Assembly (NCBI GenBank): GCA_020086605.1
Contig: JACBWW010000094.1
Coordinates: 62,001-126,000, forward strand
Length of the DNA: 64,000 bases
DNA from: Lanius collurio
Taxonomy: Eukaryota > Chordata > Aves > Passeriformes > Laniidae
Reading direction: 5' to 3'
The translations under genes were made by a program, and so were the position numbers. Shown here in pieces: positions 1-30,119 of this stretch; within the stretch, counting starts at the first letter, position 1, and every line of letters begins with the position of its first letter. The notes below the pieces were generated by a model that searched no databases, was not told where the DNA came from, and worked only from the letters and a program-made list of their open reading frames with translations.

Positions 1-836
1 TATACTTCACAGCCGTTCATAAAAGGAGGTCTCTGTGCTGTGTAGTGGAAATTTGGGGTTACAGCAGAATGAAATAAATTGGGTCACAGTCAGAACATAA
101 GGTTGGTGTGTCTTGACTCTTACCAAAGTTCCATCAAGCTGGTGGTGTTTTTTTTTTTTTTCTTTTCATGAAACTTTAAGCATGGTTAATAGATAATCTG
201 CAAATGCTTTGTTACACGATACCTGTACACTGAAGATGTCCTTCTACTGTGGTTTCTAGGATAACATCCTTACACCTCTCATGTTTTAGAGATCTGTACA
301 GTGAAAGCAGATTTTTCCATGATAATGTTACTGAGGGCATTGAAAAGAGCAAACCAAAAGTTTACATGTTTTAGATAATTTTGTTCCCATATAGGAAACA
401 AGTACTCGGTAAATACAATCATTACACTTAAAGAAAAACGTGCAAATGAGCAAAGTTAAGAAATTAAGTTCACAGTTCATTAGGAAGGTGACATCTACCA
501 GTGACTGGATACACGTTGTTGTCCATTGTTCATTAGAAAGCCTAAAATGCAGCAAAACAGTCACAGGAAATGCCTAAGGGAAGATAGATCAGGACAGAGT
601 CTCTGCTGTCTTAAGGCACAGTTAAGAACATTTTCCAAGCAGTTAGAACAGGCATCCCCTTCTGTATCTTTGTGAAAAATGTGTCTGAGAAATGGATACT
701 AAAAGCTAGGCCATATGTATCACATAAGCAGTAGGTGACAGCAGAAGGAGGCAGTTGATACTCCCTTCTCAGAGGCAGCAGCTTTTCACAGTTAGCTTCC
801 CAAAGTAGCATGGCTTCAGAGGCAACCAAAGTGATT
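1..836 (-). other. IKBKB: IKBKB 3' UTR and flanking DNA
   Basis: Sequence downstream of the IKBKB stop codon (TAA at 837-839, minus strand). No protein-like ORF is convincing. I found no minus-strand AATAAA or ATTAAA here, so the transcript probably ends beyond the left edge, or uses a weaker signal. A poly-T tract near 150-162 (A-rich on the transcript strand) is the only low-complexity feature. Confidence 0.5.
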
Positions 837-10844
<10,008 letters not shown>

Positions 10845-11010
10845 GGCGGGCCCGGCTCCGCAGCGCTGGACCCGCGCTTCCGGCTCCGGCGCGAGCGCCC
10901 GCCCGACCTTAAAGGGGACGCACGGCGCCGACGCTCGGCCTGTTCGGGGCCGCCCCCGCGCGGAGTGGGGGAGTTGAGATCGTAGCGGCCGCGATACCGC
11001 GTGGAGTCAG

Positions 11011-12700
11011 GGGCTCGGGATGAGAGGAGAGTACAGCTCGTGGGCTGTGTACGTAAAACTGAAGAGTTGCCGTCTTGTTCCCACAGCATCTCCAAAACTT
11101 GCCAATCCGGAATGCACCATTTGCGTTTCACACCGCACCGCCCGAGCCAAAGCGGTTACATCGGGTGTTACATCTGGGCGTTACATCGGGTTTGAACACT
11201 TCCTCCTGGGCTAGCTGGCGTGACGTGCTTTAATGCCGCTGCAAAGGGGCAAAACAGCAGGAGGGTGGAAGGTGCACTCCAAGACCTACCACAACTCCAG
11301 CCGCCAGCGCTGGACCTGTCAAAGCCCCCGGGCACAGAGGGTCCCATCAGGGTGATGGGGGCCTGCTGTGGGATGTCATGATGTCACACACTTCGTCACT
11401 GACATTAAACAGTCCTGCTGAAATTATCCCGACGATGAACTTAGAGAAAAGCCAGTAGATGGTGCTTGAGAGAGGAGACACTTTTATTGCTGACCTTTCT
11501 AAAATATGTTAAGCACTACAAATGGCACCACACTCTGTAGAAAATTATAGTTGTCCATAAGCTGTGAAAAGCCAGGAAATAATTTTTGAAATCTTCCCCC
11601 ACGGCCATTAGTTTGTTAGCATCTTTAGTCTAGAAGTCAAATGGCTGTTATCTTTAAAAATAAAATAAATTAGCCCCTGTTCACTCAGCTTTTTTTTTCC
11701 TCGACAACTGAAAGTCCCTTCTGGAAACAGTCAAATGCAGCTACACTTAAATCGGATTTATAGCAGTAATGTTATCACCAGCACCATGACTCGTGGAGAA
11801 ATACCTTTGATAATCTTGACATAGATCTCCATGCAGAGAAGGGCTAAATGTACAGAGTAACCAGTGTTTTATCTTTACCATTATGCAAAATAACCACTGC
11901 CATGCTTTCCAAATGAGGATTCCACACACCTGCTTCCTGAAGATGGAAGTCCCTCACACACCAGTTCTTACGTATTACACTAAATTCTGTCAGGAACCTG
12001 ATTGCTAGTGAGTCAGTTCCAAGCAGGTAGGACACATTCATCACAGTAACAATTGCACCACTGACTGTTTTCACAACAGTGCCTTGAGACCAACTCTTAA
12101 CTGATCATCAGATTTCTCTGTCACACTGAATACCTCATGACCACACCATGGTGAGTAGATCTTCATTTCCTAGGATGAGTAGTATCAGTGAACATTTAAC
12201 TCTGGCCCTCAACATGCTGTTCTTTATTTCTATATAAAGTTCCTTAGAAGCTTTGCTCATTTAATTTGCAAGCTCCCCTGACTGTTTCTTCTCCCATTGC
12301 TCTGCTCAGGGCACACTTTGCTCCACATGCAGGTCAGGGTCTCTCTGCCAAACATCTTAATTAGGAGTACAGCACACTACGCTTATGCTTGAAACAGGAG
12401 TTTCTCATTATTAGGACTATATACTGCAGTCTTCTAATTATATTAGAAATAACACAGCTGTGCACTCATTCACATTCCTAGAAGATAATGGGACAGGACA
12501 GTTCATTGTAAGGGATACATACTATTCTGTCACTGAACAGTACAGTGTTCACTGGGGAAAAAATATTTCGAAGATTGAATCTGCTATCTGACTGGAAAAG
12601 AGAAAGAACAAAACAAACTGGCTGTAAAATCCAGCAGCATGACAGCAAGCAGCTTTCCTCCCGTCCCTCAGAGGCTTCCTCCCCGACAATCCGGATGCCA
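11011..12700. other. Intergenic DNA between the IKBKB and PLAT promoters
   Basis: Head-to-head spacer between the IKBKB CpG island and the probable PLAT first exon. AT-richer than the flanks, no supported coding exon, no repeat recognised by eye. A short GTTACATC-type motif recurs around 11155-11186 (three close copies of TTACATC), of unknown meaning. Confidence 0.5.
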
Positions 12701-12804
12701 GCCGCCCGCCTGGACCATCCCCTAGATGGGGATGGGGTGGGATGCGGACAGCACGCCCCACGACCCAGGGAGTCTCCACCCCCTCAGTGGCGCTACAAGT
12801 AGGA
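12650..12804 (+). promoter_or_regulatory. PLAT: Probable PLAT proximal promoter
   Basis: A small GC-rich island in otherwise AT-rich DNA, with GC-box-like elements (CCGCCCGCC at about 12703; CCACCCCCTC at about 12777) just before the likely first exon. The stretch from the CCACCCC element to the GGAGCTGT that follows resembles my recollection of the mammalian PLAT proximal promoter. The assignment rests on position, base composition and that recalled resemblance; there is no transcript evidence. Confidence 0.45.
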
Positions 12805-12908
12805 CAGGAGCTGTTCAGAGAGATCCGAGCAGAGACACAGAAAACACAAACCCAGAGTGGTCTAGAAAGAAAATCATCAAGAGAATACAGAAGAGAAAAA
12901 GCAAAAAG
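12805..12908 (+). other. PLAT: Candidate non-coding exon 1 of PLAT
   Basis: A purine-rich segment starting GGAGCTGTTCAGAGAGATCC and ending at a consensus donor (AAAAAG, then GTAGGTAC; GT at 12909-12910). Mammalian PLAT also has a non-coding first exon spliced to an exon that carries the ATG, and the bird ATG exon does have an acceptor (AG at 17150-17151) upstream of its ATG, so an upstream leader exon must exist. This is the best candidate by eye; the 5' boundary is a guess. Confidence 0.45.
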
Positions 12909-13827
12909 GTAGGTACTACTCTGCACATGTTTCAAAAAGGGCATTTCTTGTTTTCAACAATCAATGGCACGGTCATTTAATACTAGTAAATATTATTATT
13001 TACTAAATCTCCCTGAAGCACCATGATAGTTAACTAACTGAGCTATTGCCTTTCTGCTTTTGAAGCGATTCACAGTGTGGGTAAAGCTGCTAACTTTCAG
13101 TTGCTTCAAGAAATTTGAAGCTTTCTAGGGAAAGGGCTGACAGCCTCGGGCTCTGACCAGTTAAGCAAGGAGGAGTCTCTTGCACAAAGGCCATTAGCAG
13201 AAGAACTTAAAGGAAGAGTTATGGACAAATATCTTGATGGTAATGTAAGGAGACACAGAGAACTAGCTGAAAAAGGAGACTTTATCTAATCTTCCCAGGA
13301 GGAGATCAGACTATGCCTTTTACCCGAGCTTCCAAAGCTTGATAATGGAGTGACACAGAAAAGGAGGAGGGTGGGTCATCTTCAGTTCTCCCTAAATATG
13401 CTTCTCTCTAAATGTGGCCAAAACCACAGGAAATACTGAGAATGATTTCCAAAACAAAGCCAGACTTTGAAATATTAATTTCCTCCAAAGTCATCAAAGA
13501 CTACAGCATCTTACTTTTGTTTTCTTTGGGGTTTTTTAGCTCTTTTCCCCCAAAACAGGGGTCTGTTTGTTATATTTCTAAGGAGAAATAGTACAAATCT
13601 GCTATTCATTTGCTCTGGACAGAAAAGGGTTACAGAAGCACTTTATCCAGAAGGCGGGAAAAGGCAGCAAGGGTCTGCAGTCTGTTGCTTTAACTAAATC
13701 ATGATAGCTGATTGTCATCAAGAAAGCTGTTAGTGCCATAGATTCAGAAACAATGTATTTTGGAATGGACACATTATGTCATTGGGAGGAAGGAGAGCTA
13801 CTTTTAATTTCTGTATATATAGATGTG

Positions 13828-13930
13828 GCACTTAGGGACATGGTTTAGTGGTGGATTTGGCAATGTTAGTTTTACAGGTGGACTCAATGATCTTAAAGGT
13901 CTTTTCCAACCTAAACGATTCTATTATTAA
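13828..13930 (+). mobile_element. CR1 LINE 3'-end fragment
   Basis: The segment reading GGACATGGTTTAGTGGTG, then GGACTCAATGATCTTAAAGG, TCTTTTCCAACCTAAACGAT and TCTATT, is the typical 3' end of an avian chicken-repeat-1 retrotransposon, here on the plus strand and about 100 bp long. It is diverged and 5'-truncated, as most copies are. Confidence 0.9.
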
Positions 13931-14770
13931 TAGAATCTATTATTTTGTTAGCCCTTAATGAGTTACAGCTTTTTTTTAGGTCTTATTCCACATTGGTAAG
14001 ATAATGCTCACATTATTACTGCTTAGAAAGTCTGTTAGTAATAATAAGTTACTATGTGGGATTTTAAGTATTCCTGTTGATGATGCTTCAGCAAAAAGAG
14101 ACAACTTCAGGGTATCACATATTTTTATGTCCTAATGTACTTGGAAGTGTAAAATCAAAATGTCAGAACATCACATCTAGGTATTTGACTTATTTCTCTA
14201 GTATTTTTGATCGGAAAGGAAACACAGGCTGAGATCAGAAGGCACACACTTTATGAGAGCTCTGTCAGAAGAACATCGCTTGCAGGTTTCAGCTTGGAGC
14301 CTTGCAGAGATACTTTTCAAACAGCCATATGGTTTCAATTTGACAGGGCTTATCATTCAAGACATTCCAATTGACTGGCCTAAGTTCTACCTTTCCCAAA
14401 ATTGAAAATAAACATATGATAACATCTGTTGCCAGTTTTCCATGCATAGTGGGACAGCAGCCATCGGTGGATGGGCAGGTATCCCACATGGAGAGGGGGA
14501 GAAGTGGGGCCTGCAGCATTATAAGCTAAGAAAGCCTAAACAGGGGCAACAGAAATCAGTGCAAGAAAGGATGTGGCATCTGATGCAAAACAGCTTTAGA
14601 GAGACTATTTATGGCATTTTGCAGTATAAACACATGTTGCATAAGGCTAGAACCTACATGTACAGATGAATATATGAGTTAATATATGAGTTAAACTTGA
14701 CTATAAACATAAACTTGATTAAACTGTGCAGGTGCTTTTTAAACAGAGACTCCTCATGTCAGTCTTCCAG

Positions 14771-14797
14771 AAAAAAAAAAAAAAAAAAAAAAAAAAA
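14771..14797 (+). repeat. Poly-A tract (27 A)
   Basis: Uninterrupted A run in the candidate PLAT first intron. It may be the tail of an unrecognised retroposed fragment or a plain homopolymer; no flanking duplication was seen. Confidence 0.85.
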
Positions 14798-14903
14798 GAC
14801 ATTTTTAAGTTTAAAAGATGTTTCTAAAAATGATCTACAGTTTTTTGCTGGTTTCAAGCAGCTAGGACTTCGTCCAAGATATCAGTTAGGCCAGCTGTCC
14901 TCC

Positions 14904-14929
14904 AACAAAAAACAAACAAACAAACAAAC
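14904..14929 (+). repeat. AAAC simple repeat
   Basis: A run of CAAA/AAAC units, a short microsatellite in intronic DNA. Confidence 0.8.
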
Positions 14930-17151
14930 CCCAAAACCAACAAAAAAACCCCAAAAGAACTAACTAAAATTTCACTGGTGTCACCGGTGTTGCCTTGTTT
15001 TTGGGGCATCTTAGCAAGGTCTTGACAGTTCTTTACAGTGCTTCCCATGGAGAAATTCTGACAAGGCAGCTCAAGTGAGATCTAAGTAGTTTCACTGAAC
15101 AAAGCTTTCTTAGCTGTCTGAGCTACCAGAATCTTGTTTCTTAAAGTTGTAAGAACTTCAAGCCTTCTCCACAGATAGCAACAAAGATCACCAGTGGTAC
15201 TAACAATTATCAAGTTAAGACATTACCACTGTGAGATTCAGAACACAAGCCTGCAAAGCTGCAATAAAGAGCCACAGCTGCAGGGAGTAAGGGTACTATA
15301 ACAGGGTTACAAGCAAAAACCAAACGACTGGATAGCGGTTCAGATAATTCACTTTGGCTTTGGGAATGCTGCTGATTTAGTTCAGATTCAATTGAAGTTA
15401 ATGTCTATTTGAAAATCACTTGTATACTTTTAAAAAGGCTTGCTATACAATGCAAAATGTTTCCTAAGAGATGAAAAATGTCTGGAAAGTATATAAAAAG
15501 TGTACTATGAAATCTACGTACTAATACAAATCACTGATAGATGCTCCCAGTTATAAGGATTTTATCATCAAGATGTGACACAAAGATAGGGCATGGAGTA
15601 ATTAAGGTTCTCAGAAGATGTTCTTGTGAATCTTTCCAGTGTGATTTGCAACTTAAATCTCCTCTTTTTGCAGCCTAATGATGAGAAATCAGCCTAAACT
15701 ATCTGCTCCAGAAACTGGACTATTCATGCCTTTTCCTTTGAACAAATTTAAAAGCAAACAAACCCCCATTGACAAAACTACTAAAAAAACCACACAGTCT
15801 TTCTCCATATTAGCCTTGAATCCCAATTTATGACTCATCTATCATACTCTAATTTCACCAGCTGTTATCCAGCTGCCTTCTCTGGCTTTATATAAACAGA
15901 GTCTGAGCACCTGATTTCTGGAAGTAGTAGTTTTCGCAAATAATTGGGTTAGCTTTCTATACATAAAGTAGATGATAAAAAGGTGACAGTGCCTGAATAT
16001 TATTTCAAATATTTAGAACTTCAGGGCAGTCCTAGAGATCGGGAATTAAATTGTATCTTCTTGCCTGTATCTTGCGCCTGCTGAGCTATCTCACTCCCAG
16101 CTCTTGGTTTGTATAGGAGGTATTACATTTTAAAAGGAAGAGAGAAAATGGACTTCTGGTGCAGGACTTGTTCAAAGCTGGGGGGATCCAGCACATCTAC
16201 ATCACACATTCACAATCTCCCATTAGGGATCAATGAAGGTTCTCTCCCAAGACATTGATGTAGGAGTGAGACTATGTAAATCAATTTGGAGAAAGTAGAA
16301 ACTCCTCCTGGTGGATTGAGGAGGGCTTTGAAGTGTAAAGCTGCCCAAGGGATTTGAGGGCATAATGTGTGACTGCATAGAAGTGACATACAGAAAGATG
16401 CTGTAACAAATAAATGAGAACATCAGAACAAAAGCTAGCCTGCCAGCCCATTCCCATACTCTGCCTTTTTAACAAAAGCATATGATAATAGTAAAAACTA
16501 AAAGCTCAGCTGGGGAGAAGCAGTAGAAATATTGAAAATAAAAGACATAGCAGTACTGACCTCACCTATCATCTAGCAAAGTTATTTTGCCTACACATCC
16601 TCTACACAAGAGAGAAGCCTTCAGTCTCACCCAAAGCAGCAGTCTGTACAAAAAATTAAAATCCTCTTAAATCTCTGTTACCACAAACTGATCCTTCAGC
16701 AGACATCTGTGCCTCTGCAAGAGATCTCTTAAGTAGGTGTCAGTAATCTGAATCTCAACACATTCAAATCACCATTACACTGCATCATCAGACAAGCCCA
16801 TCTCTCTAATAGTGCACATGGTACTGTTGGCATCTAGCAACTTAGGGAAAAAGTACTTGGAATTTATTTCTGCCTTATTCCCCAGGAAACACTCTCTCAG
16901 TTTCCTCCAGACCTAAAAGAGTGTGCTTTAGTTTATCAAGTTTCTAAGTTTATCAAGTAAAAGCACATCTGGATCCAGCCTGGGGATCTCCAGGAAGATC
17001 AGGACAGCTAGACCAGACAGCTGAGAAGTGATGTGTTGAAAATGTGTAAAAAGAATTTTTATAATTTAAAACTTTCATTTAAAGTTATACCTTGGACTGC
17101 ATTCACACTGTAAACCTCCTTTCTTCAACATCTTATTTTTTGTCTCTACAG

Positions 17152-25469
<8,318 letters not shown>

Positions 25470-25744
25470 GAAAGAAAAATCTTGTGACCATGACCTCATA
25501 GCTTCCTTCTGGGCACTTTAAGTATGCTGACAGGGCTTCCTGTTTGTACAGATGCTTATGACTTCCAGTGCAACAGGAAGACAAACTGCAATGTGTAGGA
25601 AGGGCACGTTCTCAAAATACTCTCCTTTCCTTACTGCAGGTTATTAGACGCTAATCTTCCTTTTCCCCAACATCACCAAACTTTCACCTTGCATTAAATC
25701 ACATAAGTACAATAAAAAATCAATTTTGCCCCTGAGTGAATAAA
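25470..25744 (+). terminator. PLAT: PLAT 3' UTR with two AATAAA poly(A) signals
   Basis: AATAAA occurs at 25711-25716 and again at 25739-25744, about 240 and 270 bases after the stop. Cleavage would be expected shortly after each. Which one is used cannot be told from sequence. Confidence 0.7.
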
Positions 25745-25769
25745 CCAAGAGAGAACATCATGTATCTCT

Positions 25770-28590
25770 TTAGTAGCTATATTGTTTTAGGAATGGGTGT
25801 GAACTGACAGGGACAGATTTAATTTCCTGAAAACTTCATCTCCCTCCTTACTTGGCTGTACAATCGGAAGACATTAAGTTCTGTCCTTATACCATTTGAC
25901 TTTGGTAATTTAAGCTGGTTTCAACAGAAGTTGGTTTCCAACAGAAAGAACAAAAGCTGTAGGCATGGGCTGCTTATTTCCAGATCAATATACTACTTAC
26001 TTTTTCCGCTTGGAACTGATTAATTAACCGAGTTTGAGCTTAAACTCTCAGAGCAAATTCAGGATGGTGTGCTTATTAGGACATTTTATTCTTTCACTTG
26101 GTATTGCTCCTGGTAGTGGAATAGGTAAAAATTTTAACAGCAGCCTGATCTGCCCCAGAATTGATGCTTATTTTTGACTATTAAATTTCTATGCATTATC
26201 ATCTGATATGAAAGCAAAAGCTCTCTCTTCTGTGGAGCAGGGCAAAACACAGGACAAGTGGACTGGTAGCTGTTTCAAGTGCCTGCTAGATTTACATCCA
26301 CAAGTAAAGGTCAAATCAGATGTCACAAGGCTGCCTTTGACCTTTAACAGAAGACAGGACAGGTACAACCAAGTCACCATGAACCAGGATCTCAGTAATC
26401 AGCATTACTTCCTTGCACTGCAGCTGCCACATGACGCCAAGTGACATCTATGCACATCCTAAGAGTGAAGCCTCTGAGAGCTTCTTTTTTGTCTTATGTT
26501 TTGTAAAGAGAAAGCAGGTGTAACTACCATTTTACCAAAGGGTAACATTGTATTGAGGGTACAAAAGGAATTTAGTTTTAGTATCCATTAGTAGCTAGCA
26601 AGCTAGCCTGTTGTCTTTGGGAAATTCAAAACATTGTGACTCCAAATGTTTACTCTCACAGTTTTTAAGGAGCTCTCTGATAACCTACTAGCATGACAAC
26701 TACTCAAAGAATATTATTATATAAGAAGGCATAGAAGAGAGATTTGGTAAGGTGGTCATTACTCTCCAATTAGGGGTTTTGTAAATGGCAACTTTACAAA
26801 TGGCCTGTGACTTTCTAGCTACCAGCTTAGAAACTGACTTCAAAGAGATCTTCTCTAGTGGCCTCAGAGGAGCAGTGGTAGAAGTCCAGTTAGCTTCAGC
26901 AACAAGTCTCGTATTCCAGCCAGTGGGAGGCGAAAATGTTTTTTAATGAAGAGTCACAGTTCAGGTTTTTGGTGTGATTTTTTGTTGTTGTTGCTAGTTT
27001 TATTTTACTATTAACCTTGAGAAAAATACAAATTAATTTCCCTTAATTTCCCCTAAGCCCACTTCTAAGTGCTCTTGTGCCTTGCTATCGTGGCATTCCC
27101 AAGCCTGCCAAATACCTGCAGCCTGTAAAACAGTCTGAACTTTTTCACTGAGTAACATGAGCCAGTGTCCTCAGGAAGGCAACTTCTGTTTTGCAATTCA
27201 AATAGTCTATTAAATACAATATTTGAGCTCAATGCCATCTAACAGCCACCAATAAAATGTAACTGAACCACACCTGACACTTATGTCTTTTACAAAAATA
27301 GAACCTATGAAAATACAAGCTGCAGAGAAAAGCTTTACCTCACAGCTACTACCAATTCTTGGAAAATACCATTATATGAAATATGCAATTTGACAAAGAA
27401 TGCTAGATAAGCTCTAGCTGCCATCTCTGCTCTTGTTCATTTCTTCCTTTCTGCTGTCTTCTGAGACATCTTCTCTGTAGCTGACTAAAATAATGGCGCA
27501 GAATCAACCCCAAAGTTTTAAAAATGCTTCTTTATCCTTAATTTTGTAATTAATTTAGGTCCTTAAATCTGGGAGATTTGCCAAATCCTTGTTCAATAGC
27601 TAGCATCTAATATTTCCAGCCTTACTTTAACTTGCATTTCATTTCTCAGAAGTTGCTGCCACCTAGCTCACTGCATTTAACTTTTTTCTCTGGTCTTTTT
27701 ACCCATTACATCCCTCTGTGATAAAAAACAAAGAAATCCCTGAGATGGTTTCCATCTTTTCATAAACTTTTCCACTTCTTACGTGGTTTTTATCCCTGCT
27801 TGTCCTCTTCCAGCACACAGTAGTACCATCTTGAGACAAGGTCTAGGAGTCACTACTGCCATCTGCCTGCTTCCTTTCATCTAACTTTGCAGCTGATACT
27901 GTCATACTCAAGTTGTTCCAAAACCCAGGTCAACATCAGCATTTGCTGGAACAGAATTACACAGCTGCACCTCATGTTCCACCCCCCCCCCAAGAAATCC
28001 TTTATGTCCAACTTTTGTCATTGATGTTGTTCCCCATTTCCCCCTTCTGCCCTACTTCATCTTCCCTAGGAACTTGCAGCCATCTCAGACTGGTATGTCA
28101 TAAGGGCCAGACACCCTTATGTGTATAAGAAACCTTTCAGTATCTCACGTAACATGAATCACTTTAGCAGTGAATAAAAGATTCTTTAAAAATCAAAGCT
28201 ACAAAGCCAAAGGACAGTATTAATACTTGAGGAGCAGAAAGGTGATGAGGTATTGAATTGTCTTCATAATCAAAGCACTGCCCTTAGCATACTACCCAAC
28301 CCAGTAAACAAAAATAGTTCAGCTGCATTCCTAAAGACATTTCCATTTGAGGTTCCAGGAAATGTTCAGTACACCTTTTGGGAAACACTAAGAAAAATTA
28401 CCACAAAAGTAATTAATTTTAGCTTTTCAGACAGTGACTTAGTCCCAGGTTTACAATGCCAACTGCATAATGACATTTATCTTCCTAAGGCACCCACTAT
28501 GCACAATCCAGTTGGCACAATTTACCTACCTCGTCAAACACCAACTGTATTTCATGTAAAGCCTGCACAAATCACTCTTAAATGACACAG
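25770..28590. other. Intergenic DNA between PLAT and AP3M2 3' ends
   Basis: Tail-to-tail spacer. AT-rich, no supported exon, no repeat family recognised; a short C run lies near 27982. Part of it may be transcribed as alternative 3' UTR of either gene. Confidence 0.5.
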
Positions 28591-28609
28591 ATGACATGTA
28601 AAAATTAAT

Positions 28610-30119
28610 TTTATTGATGTCCTTGTTGAAGGTGTTGTTTGCACTGAACATGCTCAGCAGTAATGTCACCTCAGCAGAATGCCACCTGCTATGGAACTCT
28701 TCAGTTGCACCAGAACTTGCAATTCCACAAGCAAGATGCCACTCATCCACTGCAAGTATCCACCACATGCAAGCCAGCATGAATGCTATCCTTCGTTTAG
28801 GGTCACCCCGTTCTGTTCACAAGCATGAATTGCACATGCTGGACTCCACAGCCACACGTGTGGTCACGTGTACAGCAACTTAGGTGCAAGTTCTGCTACC
28901 AAGAGAAAGCACATTGGCATGTAGTGGCCTAAGAGCCTGTTACAGACAATATGAACAGTGTGGACGCCTCTCATTTCCTATTTCTACTGTACAGAGGGAT
29001 GTACCACAGGCTGGAATGGGCAGATAGAGCAACAGCTCTTGAGGAAGAGATGATCCCAGTGAAAAATCTGGTGTAGGTTCGAAACCATCTGCACAGCACC
29101 TGATTGGTACAGGAACTGAAATGAGGTAGGACAGGAGGAACACTACAAAGGTACCAGGTCACAATTATCTCAAAGAAAGACATCAGTGAACAGGAAACAG
29201 CAGTATCGCCTTCATTTGCAGTAGGCAGAGGCAAAAAGAGGTTCCAACAAGTTCCTAGGACAGTGATTATCTTCATGTAGCCACAGCTTCAATTTCTATC
29301 AGTACTGTCTCTACAAAAGTTCCTCTGTCTCTTCTAATTCCCCAAATAAGCTAGGAGAATTCCTGCCTTTAAACAAAAGCAGAATTACATGCAGGTGCCA
29401 CCGCCCATCAGTTACAAGATTTTACAATGTATTTCAAGTCTGTCTTCAAGAGACTCAAGACATTTGATGACCAGGATGCCTTATGAAATATCTAGTGAAA
29501 GAATGCATTTCTTTTCTTACTCCCTTTGCGGCACCATCCCCAATCCCAGGCTTCTCAACTTCCCATCCTGAATGGAACAATCTACCCTTCCACTTCTTCC
29601 AGTCCTTTTGAGGTAGAACAGCTAGATGTTCTCCCTGTTGGCGAGAACTATACAGCTCTCCACCCCAACACCCAGTGATACAGAAAGACAGATGCTGGAT
29701 CATCGCATTGGAGTTGGAAGTTTGTGGAAATTCAACTTAGTAACATCTACAAAGGGACAAAAACCCAAACAAAATACAATGAAGAGGAATTACAAAAGGC
29801 CATAAATCCCTAGAATTTCCTCTTTTTCCAGCAAAATGAATGTGATAGAAGCTTATGTAGCTGACTCACTAATCCTAAGAGACCTGAGCACCTCTCCCCT
29901 CTGCTGTTGTTCCAAATAATTCAGACTTGGGTAGGGATGAGGTGTTTTCAGGAGAACCTTACTTTTCCCTGTTTTCCAGCACTCTGAGCACTGGCTTTCC
30001 TGCTCATGCTACTACAGACAAGGGAGCAACCCTAAACAGATGGATGGGATAAGAGGCTGCATCCAACAGCCAGGGACAGAGGAAACAGGAAAAGTGCTCT
30101 TCCTCACTATCAGGAGCCT
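28610..30119 (-). terminator. AP3M2: Probable AP3M2 3' UTR and poly(A) signal
   Basis: A minus-strand AATAAA (plus-strand TTTATT at 28610-28615) lies about 1.5 kb beyond the AP3M2 stop codon. This gives a 3' UTR of ordinary length with no competing gene in between. The open frames in this stretch have no recognisable protein character. The exact end is inferred. Confidence 0.5.

Larger units (their letters stand above)
12909..17151 (+). other. PLAT: PLAT first intron (candidate), no coding content
   Basis: About 4.2 kb between the candidate leader exon and the ATG exon. It holds a CR1 fragment (about 13830-13930), a 27-A tract (14771-14797) and an AAAC microsatellite (14904-14929). No conserved coding exon was recognised. 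Confidence 0.45.

Noticed and set aside
14771..14797. Processed pseudogene suggested by the poly-A tract.
   Set aside because: No coding remnant precedes it and no flanking duplication could be found.
28253..28585. A 110-residue plus-strand frame near the AP3M2 3' end.
   Set aside because: No domain, AT-rich codon mix, and no nearby promoter or splice structure.
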